From the NCBI GenBank assembly GCA_002355495.1, contig AP017424.1, positions 1,240,001-1,304,000 of the forward strand: DNA of 64,000 bases. The letters run 5' to 3'. Below, piece after piece: positions 28,728-37,927 of this stretch. The position numbers and the translations under genes are program-made. Positions within the stretch are counted from its first letter, which is position 1. Each line of letters opens with the position of its first letter. A model generated the notes under the pieces. It was not told the DNA's origin, made no database searches, and was given only the letters and a program-made list of their open reading frames with translations. This DNA comes from Streptomyces laurentii. GTDB taxonomy: Bacteria > Actinomycetota > Actinomycetes > Streptomycetales > Streptomycetaceae.

Positions 28728-29399
28728 GTGGCGATCCGCGTCCTACTGGTCGACGACCAGCCGCTGCTGCGTACCGGTTTCCGGATGATCCTGGAGGCGG
28801 AGCAGGACATCGCGGTGGTCGGTGAGGCCGGTGACGGTCTGCAGGCCCTGGACCAGGTGCGGGCGTTGCAGCCCGATGTGGTGCTCATGGACATCCGGAT
28901 GCCGCGGATGGACGGGGTGGAGGCGACCCGGCAGATCACGGGTCCGGGCCGGGACGGTCCGGCGAAGGTGCTGGTGCTGACCACGTTCGATCTGGACGAG
29001 TACGTGGTGGAGGCGCTGAAGGCGGGGGCCAGCGGCTTCCTGTTGAAGGACGCGCCGGCGCACGAGCTGGTGCAGGCGATCCGGGTGGTGGCGGCGGGCG
29101 AGGCGATGCTGGCGCCGTCTATCACGCGGCGGCTGCTCGACAAGTACTCGGCGCATCTGCCGTCGGGCGAGGAGCAGGTGCCGGACACGCTGAGCAGGCT
29201 GACGGACCGCGAGGTCGAGGTGCTGAAGCTGGTGGCGCGCGGTTTGTCGAACGCGGAGATCGCGGCGGATCTGTTCGTCAGCGAGACGACGGTGAAGACG
29301 CATGTGGGTCATGTGCTGACGAAGCTGGGCCTGCGCGACCGGGTGCAGGCGGCGGTGTACGCGTACGAGAGCGGTCTGGTGCGCCCGGGAGCGCAGTGA
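28728..29399 (+). CDS. NarL/LuxR-family response regulator, orphan
   Basis: A 223-residue two-component regulator. The receiver domain has DDQ near residue 8, the phospho-acceptor Asp in VVLMDIRMPRMDG, the conserved Thr in VLTTFD and the Lys in FLLKDAP. The C-terminal LuxR helix-turn-helix reads LTDREVEVLKLVARGLSN then ETTVKTHVGHVL. I chose GTG 28728 because GAGGA lies 7 bases upstream; TTG 28722 is an alternative. No sensor kinase gene is adjacent, so its partner must be elsewhere. It is followed by a strong bidirectional terminator. Confidence 0.92.
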   Translation: MAIRVLLVDDQPLLRTGFRMILEAEQDIAVVGEAGDGLQALDQVRALQPDVVLMDIRMPRMDGVEATRQITGPGRDGPAKVLVLTTFDLDEYVVEALKAGASGFLLKDAPAHELVQAIRVVAAGEAMLAPSITRRLLDKYSAHLPSGEEQVPDTLSRLTDREVEVLKLVARGLSNAEIAADLFVSETTVKTHVGHVLTKLGLRDRVQAAVYAYESGLVRPGAQ

Positions 29400-29424
29400 C
29401 GGCGAAGGATCGGCTGGTTTCGGT

Positions 29425-29470
29425 ACGGGTGAGGGCCCGGCGCGTGGGTACGCGCCGGGCCCTCACCCGT
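29425..29470. terminator. Bidirectional terminator, 21-bp stem
   Basis: Arms 29425-29445 and 29450-29470 are perfect complements around GGGT. It lies between the convergent response-regulator and peptide-binding protein genes. Confidence 0.92.
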
Positions 29471-29494
29471 GTCCCGTCCGGGCGGCGACCGGCG

Positions 29495-31075
29495 TCAGTC
29501 GGCCTTGATCTCCCAGAAGCGGAAGACGGCGTTGGCGTCGAGGGTCCATTCGAGGCCGGTGACGACCTCGCGGGCGACGGCGTACTGCTTGCCCTGCCAC
29601 AGCGGCAGGAAGGGCACCTCGTCGGCGACGATGTCCTGGATGCGGCCGAAGTCGGCGGAGGCGGCGCCGCGGTCGGCGGAGCCGGCGGTCCTCGGCAGGA
29701 GGCGGCCGGTGATGGTGGCGTTCTCGTAGGGGCTGCCGGCGACGTTGCCCTCGCCGAAGAAGGGGGCGGTGAAGTTGTCGGCGTCGGCGTAGTCGGGGAC
29801 CCAGCCCTTGACGTAGACGCCGTACTTGCCGGCCGCGATGTCCTTCTCGTACTGGCCGAACTCGACGGACTCGACATCGGCCTCGAACAGGCCGCTGGCG
29901 TTGAGCTGCTCGGCTATCGCCTTGAGCTCCTGGTCGGTGGCCGGGCCGTAGCGGCTGGGGGTGGACCAGAGGGTGAGCTTGACCTTGTCCGTGATGCCGG
30001 CGGCGCGCAGGGCCTTCTCGGCCTTGGCGCGGTCGGGGCTGCCGTAGGTGTCGTAGAAGGCGGTGTTGTGGCCCGCGATGCCCGCCGGGACGATGGAGTA
30101 GAGCGGCGTGGCGGTCGACTTGTAGACGTTCTGGACGAGCGCCTCGCGGTCGACGAGGTGGGCGATGGCCTGGCGGACGCCGAGCTTGCCGACGACCGGG
30201 TCGTCCGTGTTGAAGACGAGGTGCTGGACCTCGGCGCTGGTGCCCTGGACGACCTCGATGCCCTGGCCGGTGCCGGAGGAGTTCTCGATGCTGACGATGT
30301 CGTCGTCGGAGAGTCCTCGGTAGGCCACGTCGAGGTCGCCGCCGGTCAGAGCCTTGGCGAGGGCCTTGCGGTCGCCGCGGAAGAGCTTGAGGGTGACGCC
30401 CTCGTTCTTGCGCTTGAACGTGCCGTGGTAGCCGGTGTTGGCGGAGAAGACGGCGGCGGTCTCGCCGAAGGAGTCGAGCTTGTACGGGCCGGAGCCGACG
30501 GCCTTGCCGTCGGTGCGCAGGGCGTCGGCGGGGTACTCGCGGTGGTCGACGATGGAGCCGGCGCCGGAGGCGATCTTGCTGGGGAAGGTGGCGTCGGGAA
30601 CCTTGAGCCGGAAGACCACGGTCTGGGGGTCGGGGGTCTCGATGGTGTCGATGCTCGACAGGAGCGAGGCCGGGCCGGACGGGTCGTCGATCTTCAGGGT
30701 GCGCTCGAAGGAGAACTTGACGTCCTCGGAGGTGAGCGGGTTGCCGTTGGAGAACGTGAGGCCGTCGCGGAGCGTGCAGGTGTAGACGGTGCTGCCCGCC
30801 GAGAAGCCGCACTGTTGCGCGGCCTCGGGGGCGGGCCGCGATCCGCCGTTCGGGAAGGCGACAAGGGTCTGGAAGACGTTGTTGAACAGGATCCAGGAGC
30901 CGGGGTCGTAGCCGGCGGCGGGGTCGATCGCCAGGATCTCGTCCGACATGCCGATGCGTACGGTGTCCTCGGAGCTTCCCGAGTCACCGCCCTGCTCGGT
31001 GCCACAGCCACTGAGCAGGGTGGCGGCCAGGCCCGCGGCGAGCGGGGCGGTCAGCCACTTGTTGGATGCCTTCAC
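29495..31075 (-). CDS. ABC transporter substrate-binding lipoprotein (SBP_bac_5)
   Basis: A 526-residue extracellular solute-binding protein of the oligopeptide/dipeptide type. The GTG at 31075 gives a lipoprotein signal peptide with LLSGC as lipobox. The family block LTSEDVKFSFERTLKI and the C-terminal VPFLPLWQGKQYAV are clear. No permease or ATPase genes follow; the neighbouring gene upstream is a close paralogue with the same layout (LPLWQGKQY shared), 68 bp away. The pair probably arose by tandem duplication and works with permeases encoded elsewhere. Ligand unknown, likely short peptides. Confidence 0.9.
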   Translation of the reverse strand: MKASNKWLTAPLAAGLAATLLSGCGTEQGGDSGSSEDTVRIGMSDEILAIDPAAGYDPGSWILFNNVFQTLVAFPNGGSRPAPEAAQQCGFSAGSTVYTCTLRDGLTFSNGNPLTSEDVKFSFERTLKIDDPSGPASLLSSIDTIETPDPQTVVFRLKVPDATFPSKIASGAGSIVDHREYPADALRTDGKAVGSGPYKLDSFGETAAVFSANTGYHGTFKRKNEGVTLKLFRGDRKALAKALTGGDLDVAYRGLSDDDIVSIENSSGTGQGIEVVQGTSAEVQHLVFNTDDPVVGKLGVRQAIAHLVDREALVQNVYKSTATPLYSIVPAGIAGHNTAFYDTYGSPDRAKAEKALRAAGITDKVKLTLWSTPSRYGPATDQELKAIAEQLNASGLFEADVESVEFGQYEKDIAAGKYGVYVKGWVPDYADADNFTAPFFGEGNVAGSPYENATITGRLLPRTAGSADRGAASADFGRIQDIVADEVPFLPLWQGKQYAVAREVVTGLEWTLDANAVFRFWEIKAD

Positions 31076-31143
31076 AGAACTTGCCTCTTGATCTCTTGCC
31101 AGGCCGGCCGCGCGGGCAGTGCGCGGCCGGTACAACGAAGGGG

Positions 31144-32733
31144 TCAGGCGTTGCCGCGGCCCAGCTCCCACAGGAGCAGGTCGGAGGAGGTGTTCAGCGA
31201 CCATTCGACGCCCGTCAGGTCGTCGCGGGCGGCGACGTACTGCTTGCCCTGCCACAGCGGCAGGACGGGTACGTCCTTGGCGACGATCTTCTGGATCTGG
31301 TCGAAGACCGGGGTCGCGGCGGCACGGTCGGCCTGGCGGCGCGACTGCGGGATCAACTGGTCACGGACGGACTGGTTGACGTAGGGGGTGTTGAGGAAGT
31401 TGTCGCTGTCGAGGAAGGGGGCGACGTAGTTGTCCGGGTCCGGGTAGTCGGGGAACCAGCCGAGGCCGTAGACGGCGTAGTCGCCGCGCTTCTGGGCCGG
31501 GCGGAACTCGGCCCACTCGGTGCCCTTGATCTGCACGTCGAAGAGCTTGGTGGCGTTGAGCTGGTCGCGCAGCGCCTCGAACTCCTCGGCGGTCTCGGCG
31601 CCGTAGTGGTCGGTGGTGTAGTCGAGGGTCGTCCTGACCGGGGTCTTCACGCCCGCCTCGCGCAGGAGCTTGGCGGCCCGCGCGGGATCCGGCTCGCCGT
31701 AGGTGTCGATGAACGAGGTGGCGTGGCCGGTGACGCTGGAGGGGATCAGCGAGTAGAGCGGCTCGGCGGTAGGGCCGTACACCTTGCTGACGAGGGCGCC
31801 GCGGTCGATGACGGCGGCCATGGCCTGCCGGACGGCCTTGTCCTCGACGGCGGGGGCCTTGGTGTTGAAGGCGAGGTAACGGATCTCCAGGCCGGGGACC
31901 TCGGTGAGGTCGATGCCGTCCTGCGGCTTGTCGGTGTGCTCCTTGATCTGCGCCTGCGACATGGCGCGGGCGGCCATGTCGATGTCGCTGTCGCGCAGCG
32001 CCTTGTCCATGGTGGAGGCGTTGTCGAAGGGGCGCAGTTCGACCTTGTCGTTGCGCAGGGTGATGTCGCCCTTGTACTGGGCGTTCTTGGTGAAGACGAA
32101 CTTCGTCACCCGGTCGCCGGAGGTCTCCGTCTTCATCGTGTACGGGCCGGAGCCGTCGACCTCGAAGCCCTCGCGCAGCTTCGTCCCGTCGTACTTGTCC
32201 TTGCTGAGGATGCCGGCGACGGGGGTGGAGAGCTTGTACGGGAAGGTCGCGTCGGGCGCCTTGAGGTGGAAGACGACCTCGCGCTCGCCCTTGGTCTCGA
32301 TGGTGTCGATGTCCGAGAGGAGGGCGGCGGTGCCGTTGTCCGACTTGATGGCGAGGACGCGCTCGATGGAGAACTTGACGTCCTCGGCGGTCATGGGGGT
32401 GCCGTCGGCGAAGGTGAGGCCCTCGCGGAGCTCGCAGCGGTAGCTCTCGCTCTCCTTGTCGGAGAAGCCGCAGTTCTCGGCGGCCTCCGGGACGGGCAGT
32501 CCGCTGCCGCGCGGGACGTGCATGAGGGTCTGGACGGTCTGGCGCAGGACGTTCCAGGTGCCGGTGTCGTACGCGAAGGCCGGGTCCAGGGGGGCGGGCG
32601 CGTCCGTGGTGGCGACGAACTGGTCCGTGGTGCCGACCACGATGGCTCTGCTCTCGTTCCCACCACCGCAGCCGGCGAGCAGGGGCGTGAGCAGTGCGGC
32701 CGTGAGCGGCAGCACCAGGGTCTTGCGGTTCAT
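31144..32733 (-). CDS. ABC transporter substrate-binding lipoprotein (SBP_bac_5), paralogue
   Basis: A 529-residue lipoprotein like its downstream neighbour. The ATG at 32733 (GAGGAG upstream) gives a signal peptide with lipobox LLAGC. MTAEDVKFSIERVLAI is the family signature and VPVLPLWQGKQYVAARD the C-terminal one; PDYPDPDNYVAPF marks the peptide pocket region seen in dipeptide-binding relatives. It heads the two-gene unit and has a 592-bp upstream region with several short inverted repeats. Without local permeases its import route is not determined by context. Confidence 0.9.
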   Translation of the reverse strand: MNRKTLVLPLTAALLTPLLAGCGGGNESRAIVVGTTDQFVATTDAPAPLDPAFAYDTGTWNVLRQTVQTLMHVPRGSGLPVPEAAENCGFSDKESESYRCELREGLTFADGTPMTAEDVKFSIERVLAIKSDNGTAALLSDIDTIETKGEREVVFHLKAPDATFPYKLSTPVAGILSKDKYDGTKLREGFEVDGSGPYTMKTETSGDRVTKFVFTKNAQYKGDITLRNDKVELRPFDNASTMDKALRDSDIDMAARAMSQAQIKEHTDKPQDGIDLTEVPGLEIRYLAFNTKAPAVEDKAVRQAMAAVIDRGALVSKVYGPTAEPLYSLIPSSVTGHATSFIDTYGEPDPARAAKLLREAGVKTPVRTTLDYTTDHYGAETAEEFEALRDQLNATKLFDVQIKGTEWAEFRPAQKRGDYAVYGLGWFPDYPDPDNYVAPFLDSDNFLNTPYVNQSVRDQLIPQSRRQADRAAATPVFDQIQKIVAKDVPVLPLWQGKQYVAARDDLTGVEWSLNTSSDLLLWELGRGNA

Positions 32734-33325
32734 CGGGACGTTCTCCTCATCCGGCACGGGGTGACGGCCGGCGGTGGTACAGCGGCTTTCGGTCACTCCG
32801 CCGGACGCCCGGTCGGGGCGGGGTCGAACGGCCCGTCCGGGCTCGATCGGTCCCGTGTACGCGGCGACTTGGGTGGGCGCCGGAGCACTCGGAATGCGAG
32901 GCGGAGTACTCGCGAAAGATTAGTGGGCCACGCCCGTCATTACCGGGCGGGGAGCGACCCGGGAGTAATCGCACGGTGATAGCGGATACACAGCTCGCGA
33001 TATTCATGCGCCGTCACGATCCGTGCGGTATTGATCGAATCGGGACACATGGGGGTGAAGTAATCACCAAATTCCGGGCGCCGGGCGCGCGAAGGCCATC
33101 CGCCACCGGGCACTCTGGGTGACCAAGGTCACGTGAGACCTGGGGCCGGATGGCCCTGGGATTACGGCACAAAGGGAAGGATGCGAACCGGAATGAGCCC
33201 TCCGCTATCCAACCTCAAATAAAGCTCAAATTCCGTGTTCCGGGAGAGCGCGCTATTCGCGGCGGCCCTTGCCGGTCCGGGGCGGCCGGGACGGTTCCGT
33301 CCGCTCTGGCCGGTTCCCGACCCCG
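32734..33325. other. Long intergenic region with short inverted repeats
   Basis: No gene is supported in these 592 bp. It is less GC-rich than its neighbours around 32900-33080. It contains GTGACC-AA-GGTCAC at 33119-33132 and a weaker pair GGTGA/TCACC at 33054-33068. It lies downstream of the HAD gene and upstream of the peptide-binding lipoprotein pair, so it probably holds their regulatory DNA. Confidence 0.5.
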
Positions 33326-34033
33326 TCAGTTCCGGTGTGCCCCGGCGACGAGGGTGCGCAGGAACGGCACGTCGACCTCTTCGAGGGAGCCCACGACGAC
33401 CCGGCCCGGCGAGGGGAGGATCGACGCCACCGACGGCACCACGACCACCCGGCAGCCCGCGGCCTCGGCGGCCGCGACCCCGGTGGCGGTGTCCTCGACG
33501 ACCGCGCAGCGCAGCGGATCGGCGCCCACCCCGCGCGCGGCGGTCAGATACGGCTCCGGATGCGGCTTCGTACGGGCCACCTCGTCGCCCGCCACGGTCA
33601 GCGCGAACCGGTCGCGGCCCAGCGAGGCCAGCACCTTGTCGATGATCCGGCGGTGCGAGGCGGAGACCAGGGCGGTCGGGATGTCGTGCCGGGCCAGCTC
33701 GGCGAGCAGCCGCTCGGCGCCCGGCATCAGCGGGACGCCCCGGTCGATGCGCTGCTCGAAGCGCTCGTTGAGCAGCACCGACAGCTCGTCGAGGGTGATG
33801 TCCGCGCCGGTCGCCTCGATGAGGTAGCCCGCGCTGCGGGTCATCGGACCGCCGACGACGATCTCCCGCCACGCCTCGTCGAGCCGGTGTCCGAGGTCGG
33901 CGAAGACCTCCACCTCCGCGTCCCACCAGAAGCCCTCGGTGTCGACGAGGGTGCCGTCCATGTCGAGGAAGACCGCCTGCAGGGCGGGGCTGCCGTTGGC
34001 ACGGATCAAGGACGCGGGGACCGTGCTGGTCAT
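33326..34033 (-). CDS. HAD-superfamily phosphatase (beta-PGM-like)
   Basis: A 235-residue haloacid-dehalogenase hydrolase. Motif I is AVFLDMDGTLVDTEG (nucleophile and acid Asp), motif II TALVSASH, motif III with Lys in RTKPHPEPYL, and motif IV VVEDTATGVAAAEAAG. A helical cap domain (residues about 45-105) is of the C1 type used by phosphoglucomutases and small-phosphate phosphatases. ATG 34033 has GGAGG eight bases upstream; the ATG five codons further out is less well placed. It lies downstream of metH on the same strand, 132 bp after its stop. Substrate is not evident. Confidence 0.9.
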   Translation of the reverse strand: MTSTVPASLIRANGSPALQAVFLDMDGTLVDTEGFWWDAEVEVFADLGHRLDEAWREIVVGGPMTRSAGYLIEATGADITLDELSVLLNERFEQRIDRGVPLMPGAERLLAELARHDIPTALVSASHRRIIDKVLASLGRDRFALTVAGDEVARTKPHPEPYLTAARGVGADPLRCAVVEDTATGVAAAEAAGCRVVVVPSVASILPSPGRVVVGSLEEVDVPFLRTLVAGAHRN

Positions 34034-34165
34034 CCGGCACACCTCCATGGAGAGACGAAGAGGCCGGTCGCCCTCCCCGGTACGGGGGGAAGGAGACCGG
34101 CCTGCACTGGACCGACAAGTGTACGTCGCCGGCCCCTCGGACGCAGCGGAATACCGCCGGTGCGG

Positions 34166-37100
34166 TTACCGAGCGTTGAAGTACTTCGCCTCAGGGTGAT
34201 GGATGACGAGGGCGTCGGTGGACTGTTCGGGGTGGAGCTGGAACTCCTCCGAGAGGTGCACGCCGATCCGCTCGGGCCGGAGCAGCTCGGCGATCTTCGC
34301 CCGGTCCTCCAGGTCCGGGCAGGCGCCGTAGCCGAGGGAGAAGCGGGCGCCGCGGTACTTGAGGTCGAACATGCCCTGGACGTCGGCCGGGTCCTCGCCG
34401 GCGAAGCCCAGCTCGCCGCGCACGCGCGCGTGCCAGTACTCGGCGAGGGCCTCGGCGAGTTGCACAGACAGACCGTGCAGTTCCAGGTAGTCGCGGTAGG
34501 AGTCGGAGGCGAAGAGCTCGGCCGTGGCCTCGCCGATCCGCGAGCCGACGGTGACGACCTGGAAGCCGACGACGTCGGTCTCGCCGGACTCCTCCGGGCG
34601 GAAGAAGTCGGCGAGGCAGAGGCGGCGGCCGCGGCGCTGGCGCGGGAAGGTGAAGCGGGTCCGCTCGTTGCCGTCCTCGTCGAGGACGATCAGGTCGTCG
34701 CCCTTGGAGACGCAGGGGAAGTAGCCGTGGACGACGGCCGCCTCCAGCAGGTTGTCGGTCTGCAGCCGGTCCAACAAGCCGCGCAGCCGCGGCCGGCCCT
34801 CGGTCTCGACCAGTTCCTCGTACGACGGCCCGTCGCCGGCCCGGTTCTGCTTGAGGCCCCACTGGCCCTTGAACAGGGCGCCCTCGTCGAGCCAGGACGC
34901 GTAGTCCTTGAGCGGGATGCCCTTGACGACGCGGGTGCCCCAGAACGGCGGGGTGGGTACGGGGTTGTCGGTGGCGACGTCCGAGCGGCCGCCCGGCTCG
35001 GGCTCGTCGACCTGGAGGGCCGCGGCGTTCGGCCGGACGCGGCGCTGCTTCAGCTCGGGCAGTACGGCGCCCGGCACCCCGCGCTTGACGGCGACGAGGG
35101 CGTCCATGAGGCGCAGGCCCTCGAAGGCGTCGCGGGCGTAGCGGACCTCGCCCTGGTAGATCTCGTGCAGGTCCTGTTCGACATAGGCCCGGGTGAGGGC
35201 GGCGCCGCCGAGGATCACGGGGTACTTCGCGGCGAGCTCGCGCTGGTTGAGCTCCTCCAGGTTCTCCTTCATGATCACGGTGGACTTCACCAGGAGACCG
35301 GACATGCCGATGACGTCGGCCCGGTGCTCCTCGGCGGCTTCCAGGATCGCGGAGACGGGTTGCTTGATCCCCAGGTTGACGACGTTGTAGCCGTTGTTGG
35401 AGAGGATGATGTCGACGAGGTTCTTGCCGATGTCGTGGACGTCGCCGCGCACGGTGGCGAGGACGATGGTGCCCTTGCCGTCGGCGTCCGACTTCTCCAT
35501 GTGGGGTTCGAGGTGCGCGACCGCGGTCTTCATGACCTCGGCGGACTGGAGCACGAACGGCAGCTGCATCTGGCCGGAGCCGAAGAGCTCGCCGACGGTC
35601 TTCATGCCGTCGAGCAGCGTGTCGTTGACGATGTCGAGCGCGGGCCGCGACTCCAGGGCGGCGTCGAGGTCGGCCTCCAGGCCGTTCTTCTCGCCGTCGA
35701 TGATCCGCCGTTTCAGCCGCTCCTCCAGCGGCAGCGCGGCCAGCTCCTCCGCCTTGCCGGCCTTCAGCGACTTCGCCGTGGCGCCCTCGAACAGGGCCAT
35801 CAGCTTCTGCAGCGGGTCGTAGCCCTCGGCGCGCCGGTCGTAGACGAGGTCGAGGGCGGTGCGCACCTGCTCCTCGTCGAAGCGGGCGATCGGCAGGATC
35901 TTGGAGGCGTGCACGATGGCCGAGTCCAGGCCCGCCTTCACGCACTCGTCGAGGAAGACGGAGTTGAGCAGGATGCGGGCGGCCGGGTTGAGGCCGAAGG
36001 AGATGTTGGACAGACCGAGGGTGGTCTGGACGTCGGGGTGGCGGCGCTTCAGCTCGCGGATCGCCTCGATCGTGGCGATGCCGTCCTTGCGCGACTCCTC
36101 CTGACCGGTGCAGATGGTGAAGGTCAGGGTGTCGATGAGGATGTCCGACTCGCGGATGCCCCAGTTGCCGGTCAGGTCGTCGATCAGCCGCTCGGCGATG
36201 GCGACCTTGTGCTCGACCGTGCGGGCCTGGCCGTTCTCGTCGATGGTCAGCGCGATCAGCGCCGCGCCGTGCTGCCGGGCGAGCCGGGTGACCTTGGCGA
36301 AGCGGGACTCGGGGCCGTCGCCGTCCTCGTAGTTGACGGAGTTGATGACGGCGCGCCCGCCCAGCTTCTCCAGGCCGGCCTGGAGGACGTCGACCTCGGT
36401 GGAGTCGAGGACGATCGGCAGCGTGGAGGCGGTGGCGAAGCGTCCGGCCAGTTCGTTCATGTCGGCGACGCCGTCGCGGCCGACGTAGTCGACGCAGAGG
36501 TCGAGCATGTGCGCGCCCTCGCGGATCTGGTCGCGGGCCATCTCGACGCAGTCGTCCCAGCGGCCCTCCAGCATGGCCTCGCGGAACTTCTTCGATCCGT
36601 TGGCGTTGGTGCGCTCGCCGATGGCGAGGTACGCGGTGTCCTGCCGGAACGGCACGGTCTGGTAGAGGGACGCGGCGCCCGGCTCCGGGTGCGGCTCGCG
36701 GACCGGCGGGACGACGCCCTGGACCCGCTCCACGACCTGGCGCAGGTGCTCTGGGGTCGTACCGCAGCAGCCGCCCACCAGGCTGAGGCCGTACTCGGCC
36801 ACGAAGGTCTCGTGGGCGTCGGCCAGCTCCGCCGGGGACAGCGGGTAGTGCGCGCCGTCCTTCGTCAGCACCGGCAGTCCCGCGTTCGGCATACAGGAGA
36901 GCGCGACGCCGGCGTGCCGGGCGAGGTAGCGCAGGTGCTCGCTCATCTCGGCGGGGCCGGTGGCGCAGTTCATGCCGATCATGTCGATGCCGAGCGGCTC
37001 CAGGGCCGTCAGGGCCGCGCCGATCTCCGAGCCGAGCAGCATGGTGCCGGTCGTCTCGACGGTGACCGAGCAGATCAGCGGGACGGTGTAGCCGGCGGTC

Positions 37101-37684
37101 TCCATGGCCCGGTGGGCCGCGATGACCGCGGCCTTGGTCTGCAGGAGGTCCTGGGTGGTCTCGACGAGCAGCGCGTCGGCGCCGCCGGCCAGCAGGCCCT
37201 CGGCGTTCTGCTGGTAGGCGTCGCGGATGGTGCCGTACGCGACGTGGCCGAGGGTCGGCAGCTTGGTGCCGGGGCCCATGGAGCCGAGGACCCAGCGCTG
37301 CCGCCCGGTCTTCTCGGTGAACGCGTCGGCGGCCTCGCGGGCGATGCGGGCGCCGGCCTCGGAGAGTTCCTCGATGCGGTGGGCGATGTCGTACTCGCCG
37401 AGCGCGGAGAAGTTGCAGTTGAAGGTGTTGGTGCCGACGCAGTCGGTGCCGACTTCGAGGTACGCGTCGTGGACCGCGCGGACGATGTCCGGGCGGGAGG
37501 CGTTCAGAATCTCGTTGCATCCCTCGAGCTGCTGGAAGTCCTCGAGGGAGGGGTCCTGGGCCTGGAGCATGGTGCCCATCGCGCCGTCGGAGACGACGAC
37601 CCGGGAGGCGAGGGCCTCGCGGAGGGCGTCGGCCCGCTGAGCGGCGGTCGCGGATGCGGCGGAAGGGGTCGGCGACGAGGCCAT
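34166..37684 (-). CDS. metH: Cobalamin-dependent methionine synthase MetH
   Basis: A 1172-residue modular enzyme that transfers a methyl group from 5-methyltetrahydrofolate to homocysteine through methylcobalamin. In order: the homocysteine module (VVSDGAMGTMLQAQDPS, zinc ligands in MNCATGP and GGCCGTTPEHL), the pterin module (IGERTNANGSKKFREAM), the cobalamin module with DVHDIGKNLV and the downstream GMSGLLV, then the AdoMet reactivation domain (VHGYFPCVSKGDD, RFSLGYGACPDLEDR). All modules are intact and length is normal. ATG 37684 follows GGGAG. It is divergent from gylR across 243 bp; I see no cobalamin riboswitch there. Confidence 0.96.
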   Translation of the reverse strand: MASSPTPSAASATAAQRADALREALASRVVVSDGAMGTMLQAQDPSLEDFQQLEGCNEILNASRPDIVRAVHDAYLEVGTDCVGTNTFNCNFSALGEYDIAHRIEELSEAGARIAREAADAFTEKTGRQRWVLGSMGPGTKLPTLGHVAYGTIRDAYQQNAEGLLAGGADALLVETTQDLLQTKAAVIAAHRAMETAGYTVPLICSVTVETTGTMLLGSEIGAALTALEPLGIDMIGMNCATGPAEMSEHLRYLARHAGVALSCMPNAGLPVLTKDGAHYPLSPAELADAHETFVAEYGLSLVGGCCGTTPEHLRQVVERVQGVVPPVREPHPEPGAASLYQTVPFRQDTAYLAIGERTNANGSKKFREAMLEGRWDDCVEMARDQIREGAHMLDLCVDYVGRDGVADMNELAGRFATASTLPIVLDSTEVDVLQAGLEKLGGRAVINSVNYEDGDGPESRFAKVTRLARQHGAALIALTIDENGQARTVEHKVAIAERLIDDLTGNWGIRESDILIDTLTFTICTGQEESRKDGIATIEAIRELKRRHPDVQTTLGLSNISFGLNPAARILLNSVFLDECVKAGLDSAIVHASKILPIARFDEEQVRTALDLVYDRRAEGYDPLQKLMALFEGATAKSLKAGKAEELAALPLEERLKRRIIDGEKNGLEADLDAALESRPALDIVNDTLLDGMKTVGELFGSGQMQLPFVLQSAEVMKTAVAHLEPHMEKSDADGKGTIVLATVRGDVHDIGKNLVDIILSNNGYNVVNLGIKQPVSAILEAAEEHRADVIGMSGLLVKSTVIMKENLEELNQRELAAKYPVILGGAALTRAYVEQDLHEIYQGEVRYARDAFEGLRLMDALVAVKRGVPGAVLPELKQRRVRPNAAALQVDEPEPGGRSDVATDNPVPTPPFWGTRVVKGIPLKDYASWLDEGALFKGQWGLKQNRAGDGPSYEELVETEGRPRLRGLLDRLQTDNLLEAAVVHGYFPCVSKGDDLIVLDEDGNERTRFTFPRQRRGRRLCLADFFRPEESGETDVVGFQVVTVGSRIGEATAELFASDSYRDYLELHGLSVQLAEALAEYWHARVRGELGFAGEDPADVQGMFDLKYRGARFSLGYGACPDLEDRAKIAELLRPERIGVHLSEEFQLHPEQSTDALVIHHPEAKYFNAR

Positions 37685-37865
37685 GGAATGAGCTCCCTGG
37701 GATGCGACGGCTGTCGGCTTTGCGTGCTCGGCGGAGCGCGCACGGGCCCAGCGTAGCCGTGCGGACGCCGGGGTGGGCACTGGGTTCCAACAGGTGGACT
37801 GCATCCTGTGTGCGGGGACTCCCGGTCCGGCCCGCTCTTGTCCGACACTGTCAGGTGTGACGCAA

Positions 37866-37903
37866 GGTCGGCATCGACCGATAGTGTTCAGCATTACCGA
37901 ACA
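37866..37903 (+). promoter_or_regulatory. GylR-like operator pair upstream of gylR
   Basis: Two adjacent dyads lie 25-62 bp before the gylR start: GGTCG-GCAT-CGACC (37866-37879) and TGTTC-N9-GAACA (37885-37903, centre GCATT). The second matches a site upstream of glpF at 14 of 19 positions. Autoregulation by GylR is inferred. Confidence 0.6.
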
Positions 37904-37927
37904 AGAGATGAGAAGAAGGGCCGGGCG

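Noticed and set aside
33269..37756. A 1495-codon open frame antisense to metH
   Set aside because: Its codon composition is that of a GC-rich shadow frame (Gly/Arg/Asp/Val-rich without motifs), while the minus strand encodes complete MetH.
37685..37927. Possible cobalamin riboswitch upstream of metH
   Set aside because: No B12-box-like sequence or multi-stem structure could be recognised in the 243-bp gap.
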